Source: Desulfobacterales bacterium
Lineage (GTDB): Bacteria > Desulfobacterota > Desulfobulbia > Desulfobulbales > BM004
Length of the DNA stretch: 9,322 bases
Assembly (NCBI GenBank): GCA_030621655.1
Contig: JAUXHH010000057.1
Location: forward strand, 1 to 9,322
Direction: 5' to 3'
Shown: one piece after another, positions 1-7,288 of the stretch
Layout: every line of letters begins with the position of its first letter
Position numbering within the stretch: the first letter of the stretch is position 1
Position numbers and translations under genes: made by a program
The notes under the pieces: generated by a model
Databases searched by the model: none
Told to the model about the DNA's origin: nothing
The model's input: only the letters and a program-made list of their open reading frames with translations

Positions 1-737
1 GGCAAAACCGGGATCACTTCCAGGATCATCCATTCAGGCCTGTTGCCGGAGTCACGAAATGCCTCAACAACCTTCAGCCTTTTACCCAGTTTGGTTCGTT
101 TAGTTTCAGAACCTGTGGAGCGCATCTCCTCGCGAATGATAGCTGAAAGTTCCACGAGATTGATGGACTTGAGTAATTCTCTGATGGCCTCTGCACCGAT
201 ACCCACTGTAAACTGATCAGCGTGTTCTTCAAGTTTAGCGCGGTACTCCCCTTCGTTTAACAACAAACCGGGAAGCATGCCGCCCACTTCAGAACTTGTT
301 ACTACGTAGGCCTCAAAATAAAGGATTTTTTCCAGCTGCTTCAAGGTCATGTCAAGCAGGTTGCCAATCTTGGTCGGCAAACTCTTCAGAAACCAGATAT
401 GGGCCACAGGAGCAGCCAGTTCGATATGCCCAAGTCTTTCACGCCGGACCTTGGACTGGATCACCTCTACACCACACTTTTCACAGACCACACCACGGTG
501 CTTCATGCGCTTATACTTGCCGCAATTACACTCATAATCCTTTACAGGTCCGAAAATTTTGGCACAAAACAGGCCATCTCTTTCCGGCTTGAAAGTCCGG
601 TAGTTTATGGTCTCCGGTTTTTTCACTTCTCCATGGGACCAGTCCCGAATTTTGCCTGGAGAAGCAAGAGAAATTCGTACAGCATTAAAATTTACTGGTT
701 TCTTGGCTTTAGCAAAAAAGCTAAACAGTTCTTCCAC
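1..737 (-). CDS. rpoC: DNA-directed RNA polymerase subunit beta prime, N-terminal part (cut by window edge)
   Basis: This is the first 245 codons of the beta prime subunit, the largest polymerase subunit, which carries the catalytic magnesium site further downstream, outside the window. Translation begins at a GTG and reads VEELFSFFAKAKKPVNFNAV. The proteobacterial signature KKPETINYRTFKPERDGLFC follows at about residues 39-58. Cysteines 70, 72, 85 and 88 form the N-terminal zinc-binding site, at the same positions as in E. coli. The segment HIWFLKSLPTKIGNLLDM, near residue 115, is also typical. The frame stays open to position 1, so the gene is truncated only by the window. It starts 46 nt after the rpoB stop, in the usual rpoBC order, and is almost certainly co-transcribed with rpoB. 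The GTG start is preferred because a good ribosome-binding site lies 5 nt before it and the start matches the family N-terminus. Confidence 0.97.
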   Translation of the reverse strand, partial: MEELFSFFAKAKKPVNFNAVRISLASPGKIRDWSHGEVKKPETINYRTFKPERDGLFCAKIFGPVKDYECNCGKYKRMKHRGVVCEKCGVEVIQSKVRRERLGHIELAAPVAHIWFLKSLPTKIGNLLDMTLKQLEKILYFEAYVVTSSEVGGMLPGLLLNEGEYRAKLEEHADQFTVGIGAEAIRELLKSINLVELSAIIREEMRSTGSETKRTKLGKRLKVVEAFRDSGNRPEWMILEVIPVL

Positions 738-742
738 GTCAG

Positions 743-748
743 CTCCTA
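743..748 (-). promoter_or_regulatory. Ribosome-binding site fixing the GTG start of rpoC
   Basis: On the minus strand this reads TAGGAG, followed by CTGAC and then GTG. The GGAG core with a 5-nt spacer supports GTG at 737 as the rpoC start. No in-frame ATG nearby would give the expected family N-terminus. Confidence 0.8.
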
Positions 749-783
749 TCTATTGAAGTAAAGGGCAATAAGCCGTTTATTAA

Positions 784-3700
784 TTAACTATCACTTTTTT
801 CGTCTAAAAGTTCCACATCCAGGCACAGGCCTTGGAGTTCCTTAACCAGAACGTGAAATGATTCGGGCAACCCGGTTTCCAGGAAATTCTTTCCTTTGAC
901 CAGATTTTCATACATGGTCGTTCTCCCTTCGACATCATCAGACTTGACGGTCAAAAACTCTTTGAGAGTATAAGCCGCTCCGTATGCCTCCATGGCCCAG
1001 ACTTCCATCTCACCGAGCCGCTGACCACCAAACTGCGCCTTGCCGCCCAGTGGTTGCTGGGTCACCAGGGAGTAGGGACCTGTTGATCTGGCATGGATCT
1101 TATTATCGACCAGATGATGCAGCTTCAACATATACATTATTCCTGTCGTTATCGGCCTATCAAATTGATTACCGGTCAAGCCGTCATAGAGTATGCTCTG
1201 TCCGGTTTCATCCATACCGGCTTCCACCAGCAGGCTACGGATCTCAGATTCTGCAGCACCATCAAAAACCGGGGTGGCGATATGAACTCCTTCTTCATAT
1301 TTCCTGGCCCTGTCAAGAAGCTCATCATCAGAAAGCCCCTTAGTCAGTTCTTTGTATTCCTGAGCTGAATAAATCTTTTTCAGTTTCTTCTTCACCTCAG
1401 CAAGTTCATGACGCTCCGCAAACTGCTGTAACTGTTCACCCAGCTTCTTGGCGGCACAGCCCAAATGAGTTTCAAGCACCTGGCCCACGTTCATACGTGA
1501 AGGCACACCCAGGGGATTGAGCACGATATCCACAGGTGTTCCGTCAGCAAAATAGGGCAGATCCTCTACCGGTAAAATACGGGAGACAACACCCTTGTTG
1601 CCATGGCGCCCTGCCATCTTGTCACCCACTGCCAGTTTCCGCTTTACAGCGACATAAACCTTAACCATACGGATAACTCCCGGGGGAAGATCATCCCCCT
1701 TACGCTGGCGGTTTATGATGCCTTCATAGCGATCCCGGACAAGCTTGGCCTGCTCACGGTATTGAGAAAAAAAGGACTCAGCCTTTTCTCCCACCTTCTT
1801 CCAACCTGAAAAATCAATTTCATGCAGTTTGGCAAATTCAGCCTGCTCAACAATCTCCCGAGTGAATTTCTTGCCCTTGGCCAGAAGCGTCGTTTTATCC
1901 TTGCCTATCAGGTCAGCCGTAGCTGCCTTACCCACCAGCAATTCGCCCAGTGCATTGCGGACACCCTTTTTCAGGCAGCGAATCTCGTCTTCCATATCCT
2001 TGGTAAGTTTATCAACTTCCATATCTTCAATGGCAAGGGAACGCTCATCCTTGTCAACCCCTTTGCGGGAAAAAACCTTGGCGTCAATGACAACACCTTC
2101 AACTCCGGGAGGCACCCGCAGGGAAGAATCCTTCACGTCACCAGCCTTGTCACCAAAAATAGCCCGCAGCAGTTTTTCCTCAGGGGAAAGCATTGTTTCA
2201 CCCTTGGGAGTTACCTTGCCCACCAGAGGATCACCGGGTTTGACTTCAGCACCAATTCTGACGATGCCGCTTTCATCAAGATTCCTTAAGGCCTCTTCCC
2301 CGACATTGGGAATATCTCTGGTAATTTCCTCCTTGCCCAATTTGGTGTCCCTGGCCATGGTCTCAAAAACCTCAACATGAACAGAGGTATATGTATCATC
2401 CTTTAAGAGTCTCTCGGAGAGCAGGATAGAGTCCTCAAAGTTATATCCCCTCCAGGTCATGAAGGCGATGGTCACATTTTTACCCAGAGCCAGTTCACCC
2501 TGATCACAGGAGGGTCCATCCGCAAGAACGGTGCCCTTGGTAACCCTCTGTCCTGGATAGACAAGAGGCTTCTGGGTAAAACAGGTATTCTGGTTCGATT
2601 TTTTGAACTTACTCAAACGATAGACACCGACTCCGGTCATAAAACCATCGGTTCCCGGCTCATCATAATTAACCACGATACGGGTGGCATCCACCTCCTC
2701 CACAACACCTTCACCGCCAGCCAGCAAACATGTCCCTGAATCTCTGGCAACAACTTTTTCAAGGCCTGTTCCAATCAATGGCGCTGATGTACGCAAAAGC
2801 GGCACAGCCTGACGCTGCATGTTGGAACCCATCAAGGCCCGGTTGGCGTCATCGTTCTCCAGAAAAGGAATCAAGGCAGTAGCAACTGAAACAAGCTGAT
2901 TCGGCGCCACATCGACGTAAGTGATCTGATCTCCAGAGGTGATAATGACCTCGCCTTCTTCGCGGGCAATGATGTTACCGTCGACAATTTTACCTTTTTC
3001 ATCCATTTCAACCTTGGCATGAGCGATCAACTCATTTTTTTCCGCCATGGCGTTCAAAAATACGACTTCATCGGTTATTTCCCTGTCAACCACCTTCTGA
3101 TAGGGGGTTTCGATAAAACCGAATTCATTGACCCGGGCGTATGCAGCCAGTGAAACAATGAGACCGATATTGGGGCCTTCCGGAGTTTCCACCGGACATA
3201 TCCTGCCATAATGGGTGGGATGGACATCCCTGACCTCAAAACCCGCACGCTCTCTTGACAAACCACCGGGACCAAGAGCGCTCAATCGCCGTTTATGTGT
3301 CACTTCGGACAGAGGATTGGTTTGATCCATGAACTGTGAAAGCTGGCTCGTACCAAAGAATTCCTTGATAGCCGAGGTGATGGGCTTGGGGTTTATCAGG
3401 TCATGGGGCATGAGAGTTTCGACTTCCTGAAGGGTCATGCGCTCCCGAATTGCACGTTCCATGCGTACCAACCCTATACGGTATTGATTTTCAACAAGCT
3501 CCCCTACAGTTCGTACACGCCTGTTCCCCAGATGATCAATGTCATCAACCTTGCCCTGTTCATCTTTCAGGCGGACAAGGTACCGAACAGATTCGATAAT
3601 ATCTTCCTTGGTCAAGGTCTTCACCGAGATATCAGTATCGATCTTGAGTCGGGCATTGATTTTGAATCTTCCTACTTCAGAAAGGTCATAGGTGGCAGAA

Positions 3701-4884
3701 TTAAAAAACAGATTGTTGAAAAAAGAGCTGGCAACTTCCAGGGTAGGAGGGCTGCTCGGGCGCAGACGTCTGTAAATTTCGAGCAAAGCCTCATCGGTAT
3801 TAGTCACCTTATCAAGGGCGAGTGTCTTTCTAAATGAATCCGTTACATGGGTGCCGTCTATAAAAAGAATTTCAAACTTCTTTATCTTGGCATCGAGTAT
3901 AGAATCTAAAACAGACTCTGTAATTTCAGAATTAAGCTGAGCTATTACCTCCCCGGAAGATTTATCCACTAAGTCCTGGGCCAGATATTTGCCCAGCAGT
4001 TCTTCCCGCTCAACATCAAATTCTTTCAGCTTGGCTTCCACCATTTTCTTGAGAAGAGCCTTGCTTATTTTTCTTTGTTTTTTGACCAGCACTTCGCCCG
4101 TCTTCGGGTCAGGTATATCTTGGACGGCACGCTGCCCCAGCAAAATTTCAGGATCAAACTCCTTTTTAAACTTCTTGCGTTTAACCGATATTTTCTCTGA
4201 CTTGTAAAAAAGGGCCAGAAGCTCTTCAGAAGTGTATCCAAGAGCCCTCAACAAAGTGGTCACCGGGAACTTTCTGCGCCGGTCGATACGAACATAGAGC
4301 ACATCTTTGACATCAAATTCAAGATCGATCCATGAACCACGTACCGGAATAATTCTGGCAGAATAAAGGAGCTTACCGCTGACGTGGGTTTTACCGTTGT
4401 CATGGGCATAAAAAAGTCCGGGAGACCTTTGCAACTGGCTCACAATAACCCGTTCAGTTCCATTAACGACAAAAACTCCAGCCCTGGTCATTAACGGTAC
4501 AGACCCCAGGTACACCTCCTGCTCCTTGATGTCCCTGATGCTCTGGACTCCAGTCTCCGCATCGGTATCATACGTCACCAAACGTACGGTAATCTTAATG
4601 GGCACATCAAAGGTCATTCCCCTTTCCTGGCATTCTTCTACCGTATATTTCGGTTCTCCGTAATTGTAACGGACAAATTCTAAAAAGCATGTACCGTTAA
4701 AATCCGAAATCGGGAAAATATTTTTAAAGATTCCTTGCAGTCCTACATCCTCTCTTTTATCCGGAGCTGCATGTAGCTGCAGGAATTTTTCATAGGAAAT
4801 TCTCTGCATCTCAATGAGATGTGGAATCTCAACAATACTAGTGGTTTTGGCAAAATTCTTTCTGACTCTGTTCATCGTCCCCAT
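784..4884 (-). CDS. rpoB: DNA-directed RNA polymerase subunit beta
   Basis: This is the complete beta subunit, 1366 residues (E. coli 1342). It forms one side of the polymerase active-site cleft. The rifampicin-pocket segment SQLSQFMDQTNPLSEVTHKR spans about residues 513-532. D520, H530 and S535 (E. coli D516, H526, S531) all have the sensitive, wild-type identity. The catalytic-centre motif GDKMAGRHGNKG holds K1089 and K1097 (E. coli K1065 and K1073). The C-terminal region has FGGQRLGEMEVWAMEAYGAA. Two lineage insertions are present: one near residues 229-345, made of two repeated modules, and one near 960-1070, as in proteobacteria. The start is ATG at 4884, with GAGGG 9 nt upstream. A second in-frame ATG three codons later (4875) is possible but has a poorly spaced GGGG. 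The gene lies 317 nt after rplL and 46 nt before rpoC. No frameshift or missing catalytic residue is seen. Confidence 0.98.
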   Translation of the reverse strand: MGTMNRVRKNFAKTTSIVEIPHLIEMQRISYEKFLQLHAAPDKREDVGLQGIFKNIFPISDFNGTCFLEFVRYNYGEPKYTVEECQERGMTFDVPIKITVRLVTYDTDAETGVQSIRDIKEQEVYLGSVPLMTRAGVFVVNGTERVIVSQLQRSPGLFYAHDNGKTHVSGKLLYSARIIPVRGSWIDLEFDVKDVLYVRIDRRRKFPVTTLLRALGYTSEELLALFYKSEKISVKRKKFKKEFDPEILLGQRAVQDIPDPKTGEVLVKKQRKISKALLKKMVEAKLKEFDVEREELLGKYLAQDLVDKSSGEVIAQLNSEITESVLDSILDAKIKKFEILFIDGTHVTDSFRKTLALDKVTNTDEALLEIYRRLRPSSPPTLEVASSFFNNLFFNSATYDLSEVGRFKINARLKIDTDISVKTLTKEDIIESVRYLVRLKDEQGKVDDIDHLGNRRVRTVGELVENQYRIGLVRMERAIRERMTLQEVETLMPHDLINPKPITSAIKEFFGTSQLSQFMDQTNPLSEVTHKRRLSALGPGGLSRERAGFEVRDVHPTHYGRICPVETPEGPNIGLIVSLAAYARVNEFGFIETPYQKVVDREITDEVVFLNAMAEKNELIAHAKVEMDEKGKIVDGNIIAREEGEVIITSGDQITYVDVAPNQLVSVATALIPFLENDDANRALMGSNMQRQAVPLLRTSAPLIGTGLEKVVARDSGTCLLAGGEGVVEEVDATRIVVNYDEPGTDGFMTGVGVYRLSKFKKSNQNTCFTQKPLVYPGQRVTKGTVLADGPSCDQGELALGKNVTIAFMTWRGYNFEDSILLSERLLKDDTYTSVHVEVFETMARDTKLGKEEITRDIPNVGEEALRNLDESGIVRIGAEVKPGDPLVGKVTPKGETMLSPEEKLLRAIFGDKAGDVKDSSLRVPPGVEGVVIDAKVFSRKGVDKDERSLAIEDMEVDKLTKDMEDEIRCLKKGVRNALGELLVGKAATADLIGKDKTTLLAKGKKFTREIVEQAEFAKLHEIDFSGWKKVGEKAESFFSQYREQAKLVRDRYEGIINRQRKGDDLPPGVIRMVKVYVAVKRKLAVGDKMAGRHGNKGVVSRILPVEDLPYFADGTPVDIVLNPLGVPSRMNVGQVLETHLGCAAKKLGEQLQQFAERHELAEVKKKLKKIYSAQEYKELTKGLSDDELLDRARKYEEGVHIATPVFDGAAESEIRSLLVEAGMDETGQSILYDGLTGNQFDRPITTGIMYMLKLHHLVDNKIHARSTGPYSLVTQQPLGGKAQFGGQRLGEMEVWAMEAYGAAYTLKEFLTVKSDDVEGRTTMYENLVKGKNFLETGLPESFHVLVKELQGLCLDVELLDEKSDS

Positions 4885-5201
4885 CGAGCAATGCCCTCGT
4901 CTAGTGTAACCGGTTTCAGCCCTCTGATATTCTTACAGGCTCTGGTTGCTGAAAAGGATATGTGAATTTTTTTCCACAATCCCTTTACTCTTTTCAAATG
5001 ATATTAATAGTTTGCAGCATATTAAGAAGGGTTGCTGCCACCCGCTTTTTTTCTATTCCTTGATAACACGACGACGCTACGGAGAAAACTCTCCGTAGCG
5101 TCCTATTCTGTCATGCCAGCCTTATGGTTCAAACTGGCTGCCGCCTCGAAAAAAACCGGCAGCGTCTAAAATTCCTATAACGTAGCGTAGGGTGAATTGA
5201 T
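4885..5201 (-). other. rplL-rpoB intergenic spacer (317 nt, structured, no gene)
   Basis: No convincing reading frame or tRNA lies here. In transcription order the spacer holds: ACGCTACG soon after the rplL stop (5188-5181); a 7-bp hairpin GCTGCCG/CGGCAGC (5163-5137) with a 13-nt T-rich loop; a perfect 13-bp hairpin (5102-5073, listed separately); an AT-rich part with small inverted repeats (TTAATA at 5025-5020 with TATTAA at 5009-5004); and the rpoB ribosome-binding site. In E. coli the equivalent spacer carries a transcription attenuator and an RNase III processing site that lower rpoBC output relative to the ribosomal genes. A similar role is inferred here. I found no clear promoter. Confidence 0.75.
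5073..5102 (-). promoter_or_regulatory. Perfect 13-bp hairpin between rplL and rpoB, candidate attenuator or RNA-processing site
   Basis: The arms GACGCTACGGAGA (5102-5090) and TCTCCGTAGCGTC (5085-5073) pair without mismatch around a 4-nt loop, GTTT. On the minus strand it is followed by GTCGTGTTATC, with no run of T, so it is not a canonical intrinsic terminator. The position matches the E. coli rplL-rpoB attenuator and RNase III region. A processing site, a Rho- or NusG-modulated pause, or an mRNA-stability element all fit. The structure is seen directly; the function is inferred. Confidence 0.65.
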
Positions 5202-5582
5202 TTACTTGACCTCAACAGATCCGCCCACAGCCTCAATTTTTTCCTTGATTTCCTGGGCTTCGTCTTTAGAGACACCTTCTTTAATAGGCTGGGGAGCAGA
5301 TTCAACCAACTCCTTTGCCTCTTTCAGACCAAGCGAGGTGATGGCGCGAACCTCTTTAATCACCTTGATTTTCTGATCGCCTATTCCAGCAAGGATCACA
5401 TCAAAATCAGTCTTCTCCTCTGCTGGTGCAGCGTCAGCAGGTGCAGCACCGGCGGCAGCAACCGCAACAGGTGCTGCTGCGGAAACACCAAACTTCTCTT
5501 CCAGTTCCTTGATAAATTCTGAGAGCTCTAAAACGCTCATTCCTGAAATAAATTCTACTACATCATCTTTTGTTACAGCCAT
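5202..5582 (-). CDS. rplL: 50S ribosomal protein bL12 (L7/L12)
   Basis: This is the multicopy stalk protein of the large subunit, which recruits and activates the translational GTPases EF-Tu, EF-G, IF2 and RF3. It has 126 residues, the usual length. The N-terminal dimerisation and L10-binding helices cover about residues 1-32, followed by a flexible Ala/Pro-rich hinge at about 33-57. The compact C-terminal domain (58-126) carries the factor-binding motif KEVRAITSLGLKEAKELVE near residues 76-94. The ATG start has AGGAGG 8 nt upstream, one of the strongest ribosome-binding sites in the window, which fits the need for several copies per ribosome. It follows rplJ by 42 nt and is probably translated from the same message. 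Confidence 0.98.
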   Translation of the reverse strand: MAVTKDDVVEFISGMSVLELSEFIKELEEKFGVSAAAPVAVAAAGAAPADAAPAEEKTDFDVILAGIGDQKIKVIKEVRAITSLGLKEAKELVESAPQPIKEGVSKDEAQEIKEKIEAVGGSVEVK

Positions 5583-5624
5583 TTTCTTATCCTCCTGGCG
5601 ACGTTGTTAACTGTGTAATAATTT

Positions 5625-6152
5625 TTAATTAGCAGCCTGTTCTTTCTGTTCTTTAATTGCCTGCAGTGCATACAGGAAAGTTCTGGGAACTCCGCTTAGC
5701 ACCTGTACAAGACCGGTAGGTACAGCATTCATGACCGACAGCATCTGGCCCAGCAATGCTTCCTTGCTGGGTAGTTTAGACAATGCGATTATGTCATCTG
5801 CTGACAATAACTTGCCGTCAAGCGATGCTGCCCGTAACTGCAATTCAGGGTGGTCTTTGGAAAACTCTGCGAGGATCTTCGCAGGAGATACGGGATCTCC
5901 GTAAGAAACAGTTACTGCTGTTGTTCCCACGAATTGATCCTGCAACCCCTTATACTCAGTATCCTCAACCGCTCTGATAAGCAGAGAGTTTTTTGCAACC
6001 CTGAACTCGGCATCATTTCTGCGCAAGTTATGACGCAATTCCTGCAGAACCGTTACTGTAAGGCCCTTGTAGTCGGCAATAATGGCAATCTTTGCTTCTT
6101 TAAACTTGCCATTGAGTTTCTCGACTTCTGCAACCTTTTCCTCGCGATTCAC
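5625..6152 (-). CDS. rplJ: 50S ribosomal protein uL10
   Basis: This protein anchors the L7/L12 dimers to the large subunit through its C-terminal helix and binds 23S rRNA next to L11. In many bacteria the L10-L12 complex also represses its own mRNA. It has 175 residues, normal for the family. The N-terminal rRNA-binding domain includes AKIAIIADYKGLTV near residue 20 and RVAKNSLLIRA at 51-61. The segment LPSKEALLGQML at 127-138 is typical, and the L12-binding helix occupies roughly 145-172. The start codon is GTG, not ATG (reverse complement of CAC at 6150-6152), with GGAGG 7 nt upstream. Upstream is a 408-nt leader that contains an L10-type regulatory RNA, so autogenous control is likely. Confidence 0.97.
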   Translation of the reverse strand: MNREEKVAEVEKLNGKFKEAKIAIIADYKGLTVTVLQELRHNLRRNDAEFRVAKNSLLIRAVEDTEYKGLQDQFVGTTAVTVSYGDPVSPAKILAEFSKDHPELQLRAASLDGKLLSADDIIALSKLPSKEALLGQMLSVMNAVPTGLVQVLSGVPRTFLYALQAIKEQKEQAAN

Positions 6153-6159
6153 TTCTTTT

Positions 6160-6207
6160 CCTCCAGTTTTAGTCCAAAATAAAATCTGGACCGATCAAGG
6201 TTCCCAG
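6160..6207 (-). promoter_or_regulatory. rplJ ribosome-binding site with competing hairpins
   Basis: The binding site is CTGGAGG (6166-6160), 7 nt before the GTG start. Three overlapping helices can form. TCCAG (6190-6186) can pair with CTGGA (6166-6162), covering the binding site. GTCCA (6191-6187) can pair with TGGAC (6176-6172), leaving it free. CTGG and ACC (6207-6204, 6201-6199) can pair with GGT and CCAG (6192-6190, 6189-6186), also leaving it free. All three use the same GGTCCAG segment and so exclude one another. The complementarities are read directly; a role in translational control is inferred. Confidence 0.5.
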
Positions 6208-6380
6208 CAGGTACAGGCTTCTTATCTGTCGCCGAGGGTTTGCTAATTATTTCTTCAAAGTAATTCCAGAGGGTTGAGCCTTTGCTTTTACCTTCTGATA
6301 TTTGAATACTTAACAAATAGTGCCTCGGCAGGTCAGCATGTGCTGATTAAACAGAAACGTAGTACCTGCTGTCTTCGACA
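6205..6380 (-). promoter_or_regulatory. L10-type ribosomal protein leader (autoregulatory mRNA element for rplJL)
   Basis: The minus strand has GTCGAAGACAGCAGGTAC (6379-6362), an inner stem-loop with CAGC/GCTG, then GACCTGCCGAGGC (6334-6322). GCAGGT (6369-6364) pairs with ACCTGC (6333-6328). The unpaired GAAGACA opposite CGAGG resembles the kinked internal loop bound by L10-L12 in known L10 leaders. The position, immediately upstream of rplJ, is that of the E. coli and other bacterial L10 leaders. Downstream, GTACCTGCTG (6214-6205) and CCTCGGC (6237-6231) are perfect complements of the two arms, giving an alternative fold. The family assignment is from remembered motif and position and was not confirmed by a covariance search. 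Confidence 0.72.
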
Positions 6381-6410
6381 TTGAAACCAGGTTATGTTTA
6401 TAACCGGACT

Positions 6411-6434
6411 TCTATATAAACTATGCGGTTCTCT
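6411..6434 (-). repeat. Two-block motif, copy 2 (between rplA and rplJ)
   Basis: On the minus strand this reads AGAGAACCGCATA directly followed by GTTTATATAGA. The second block is identical over 11 nt to the copy before rplA (7299-7289), and the first block matches that copy at 11 of 13 positions. Here the blocks are adjacent; in the other copy 6 nt separate them. It sits 31 nt upstream of the L10-type leader core. Function unknown. Confidence 0.6.
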
Positions 6435-6560
6435 TCGTTGAGTTCCACTTTGTTTTCCTACTCATGTTGCCAATCAAACCAGGGAAACTACTAGGAGCCT
6501 GGTGCTCAAGTGCGTCAACCCGGTTGCGTTGACTGCTTCATTACATATTCTACTGTTCAG

Positions 6561-7274
6561 CTATGACTGCTGCTTAATCACGTTCCGGACATCTAGAGGG
6601 TCGACCTTGACCCCAGGGCCCATGGTTGTTGAAAGGCTGATGCTCTTCAGATAGACACCCTTGCTTGTAGAGGGTTTCAACTGAATAATCTTGTCAAGAA
6701 AGGCCAGAACATTCTCTTTTACTTTCTGAAAGCCAAAGGAAGATTTGCCCAGCATGGCATGAATTATACCGGCTTTATCAACCTTGAAGTCAACCTTTCC
6801 TGACTTGACTTCCTTCACGACTCTTTCAATATCAAAGGTAACGGTGCCGAGTTTGGCGTTTGGCATCAGGTTCCGAGGTCCTAGAATTCTTCCTATTTTG
6901 CCAACTGTGGCCATCATATCCGGGGTGGCTATGGTCCGGTCGAACTCGAGCCAGCCGCCTTTAATTTTTTCTACAAACTCGTCACCACCTGCATAGTCAG
7001 CACCTGCATCAAGGGCCTCTTTTTCTTTTTCGCCCTTGGCAAACACCAAAACCCGTATTTCCTTGCCTGTTCCATTTGGCAGCACAACACTGCTTCTTAC
7101 CATCTGGTCCGCATGGCGGGGATCAACACCGAGACGAATCGCTATATCAACAGACTCATCAAACTTGGAATAATCCCCTTTCAAAGCAAGCTCAATCCCT
7201 TCGTCGAGATTGTACATCTTGCTTTTATCAATTTCCTCTGCAACTTTCCTGTAATTCTTGCCTCTCTTAGCCAT
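6561..7274 (-). CDS. rplA: 50S ribosomal protein uL1
   Basis: L1 forms the mobile stalk at the ribosomal E site that helps release deacylated tRNA. In many bacteria it also represses the rplKA message. From the chosen start it has 237 residues, the standard length, beginning MAKRGKNYRK. Domain I is built from both ends of the chain, and domain II from about residues 67-159. The family signature GRILGPRNLMPNAKLGTV lies at 128-145, and the conserved C-terminal TMGPGVKVDP at 217-226. A longer start at 7289 would add MENNG, but that would bury the ribosome-binding site inside the gene and has no binding site of its own. Spacing is 107 nt after rplK, and a long leader precedes rplJ downstream. Confidence 0.97.
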   Translation of the reverse strand: MAKRGKNYRKVAEEIDKSKMYNLDEGIELALKGDYSKFDESVDIAIRLGVDPRHADQMVRSSVVLPNGTGKEIRVLVFAKGEKEKEALDAGADYAGGDEFVEKIKGGWLEFDRTIATPDMMATVGKIGRILGPRNLMPNAKLGTVTFDIERVVKEVKSGKVDFKVDKAGIIHAMLGKSSFGFQKVKENVLAFLDKIIQLKPSTSKGVYLKSISLSTTMGPGVKVDPLDVRNVIKQQS

Positions 7275-7283
7275 CCCATTATT

Positions 7284-7287
7284 CTCC
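7284..7287 (-). promoter_or_regulatory. Ribosome-binding site deciding the rplA start
   Basis: GGAG on the minus strand lies 9 nt before ATG at 7274. It overlaps the last base of an in-frame upstream ATG (7289-7287), which is preceded only by A/T-rich sequence. This favours the shorter, family-typical MAKRGKN start. An out-of-frame ATG (7279-7277) lies between the two. Confidence 0.7.
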
Positions 7288-7288
7288 A

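Larger units (their letters stand above)
6153..6560 (-). other. rplA-rplJ intergenic leader (408 nt, no gene)
   Basis: No plausible coding frame lies here. In transcription order it holds: a hairpin GTCAAC/GTTGAC (6533-6514) 27 nt after the rplA stop; a weaker GAGC/GCTC hairpin (6507-6495); the second copy of the two-block motif also found before rplA (6434-6411); a hairpin GGTTAT/ATAACC (6405-6390); the L10-type leader core (6380-6321) with its downstream complements; and the rplJ ribosome-binding-site region. No hairpin is followed by a U-tract. A weak TATATA near 6412-6417 could be a -10 element, but I see no matching -35, so an internal promoter is not called. Confidence 0.8.

Noticed and set aside
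296..761. Overlapping plus-strand reading frames opposite rpoC
   Set aside because: They lie antisense to an unmistakable rpoC N-terminus and their translations show no recognisable domain. They are shadow frames.
1822..2380. Plus-strand frames of 155 and 183 codons inside rpoB
   Set aside because: The low-complexity, Ser/Leu-rich translations are complementary to a fully conserved stretch of RpoB; no independent coding signal.
3280..3340. Rifampicin-resistance changes in RpoB
   Set aside because: The residues corresponding to D516, H526 and S531 are all wild type, so nothing suggests resistance.
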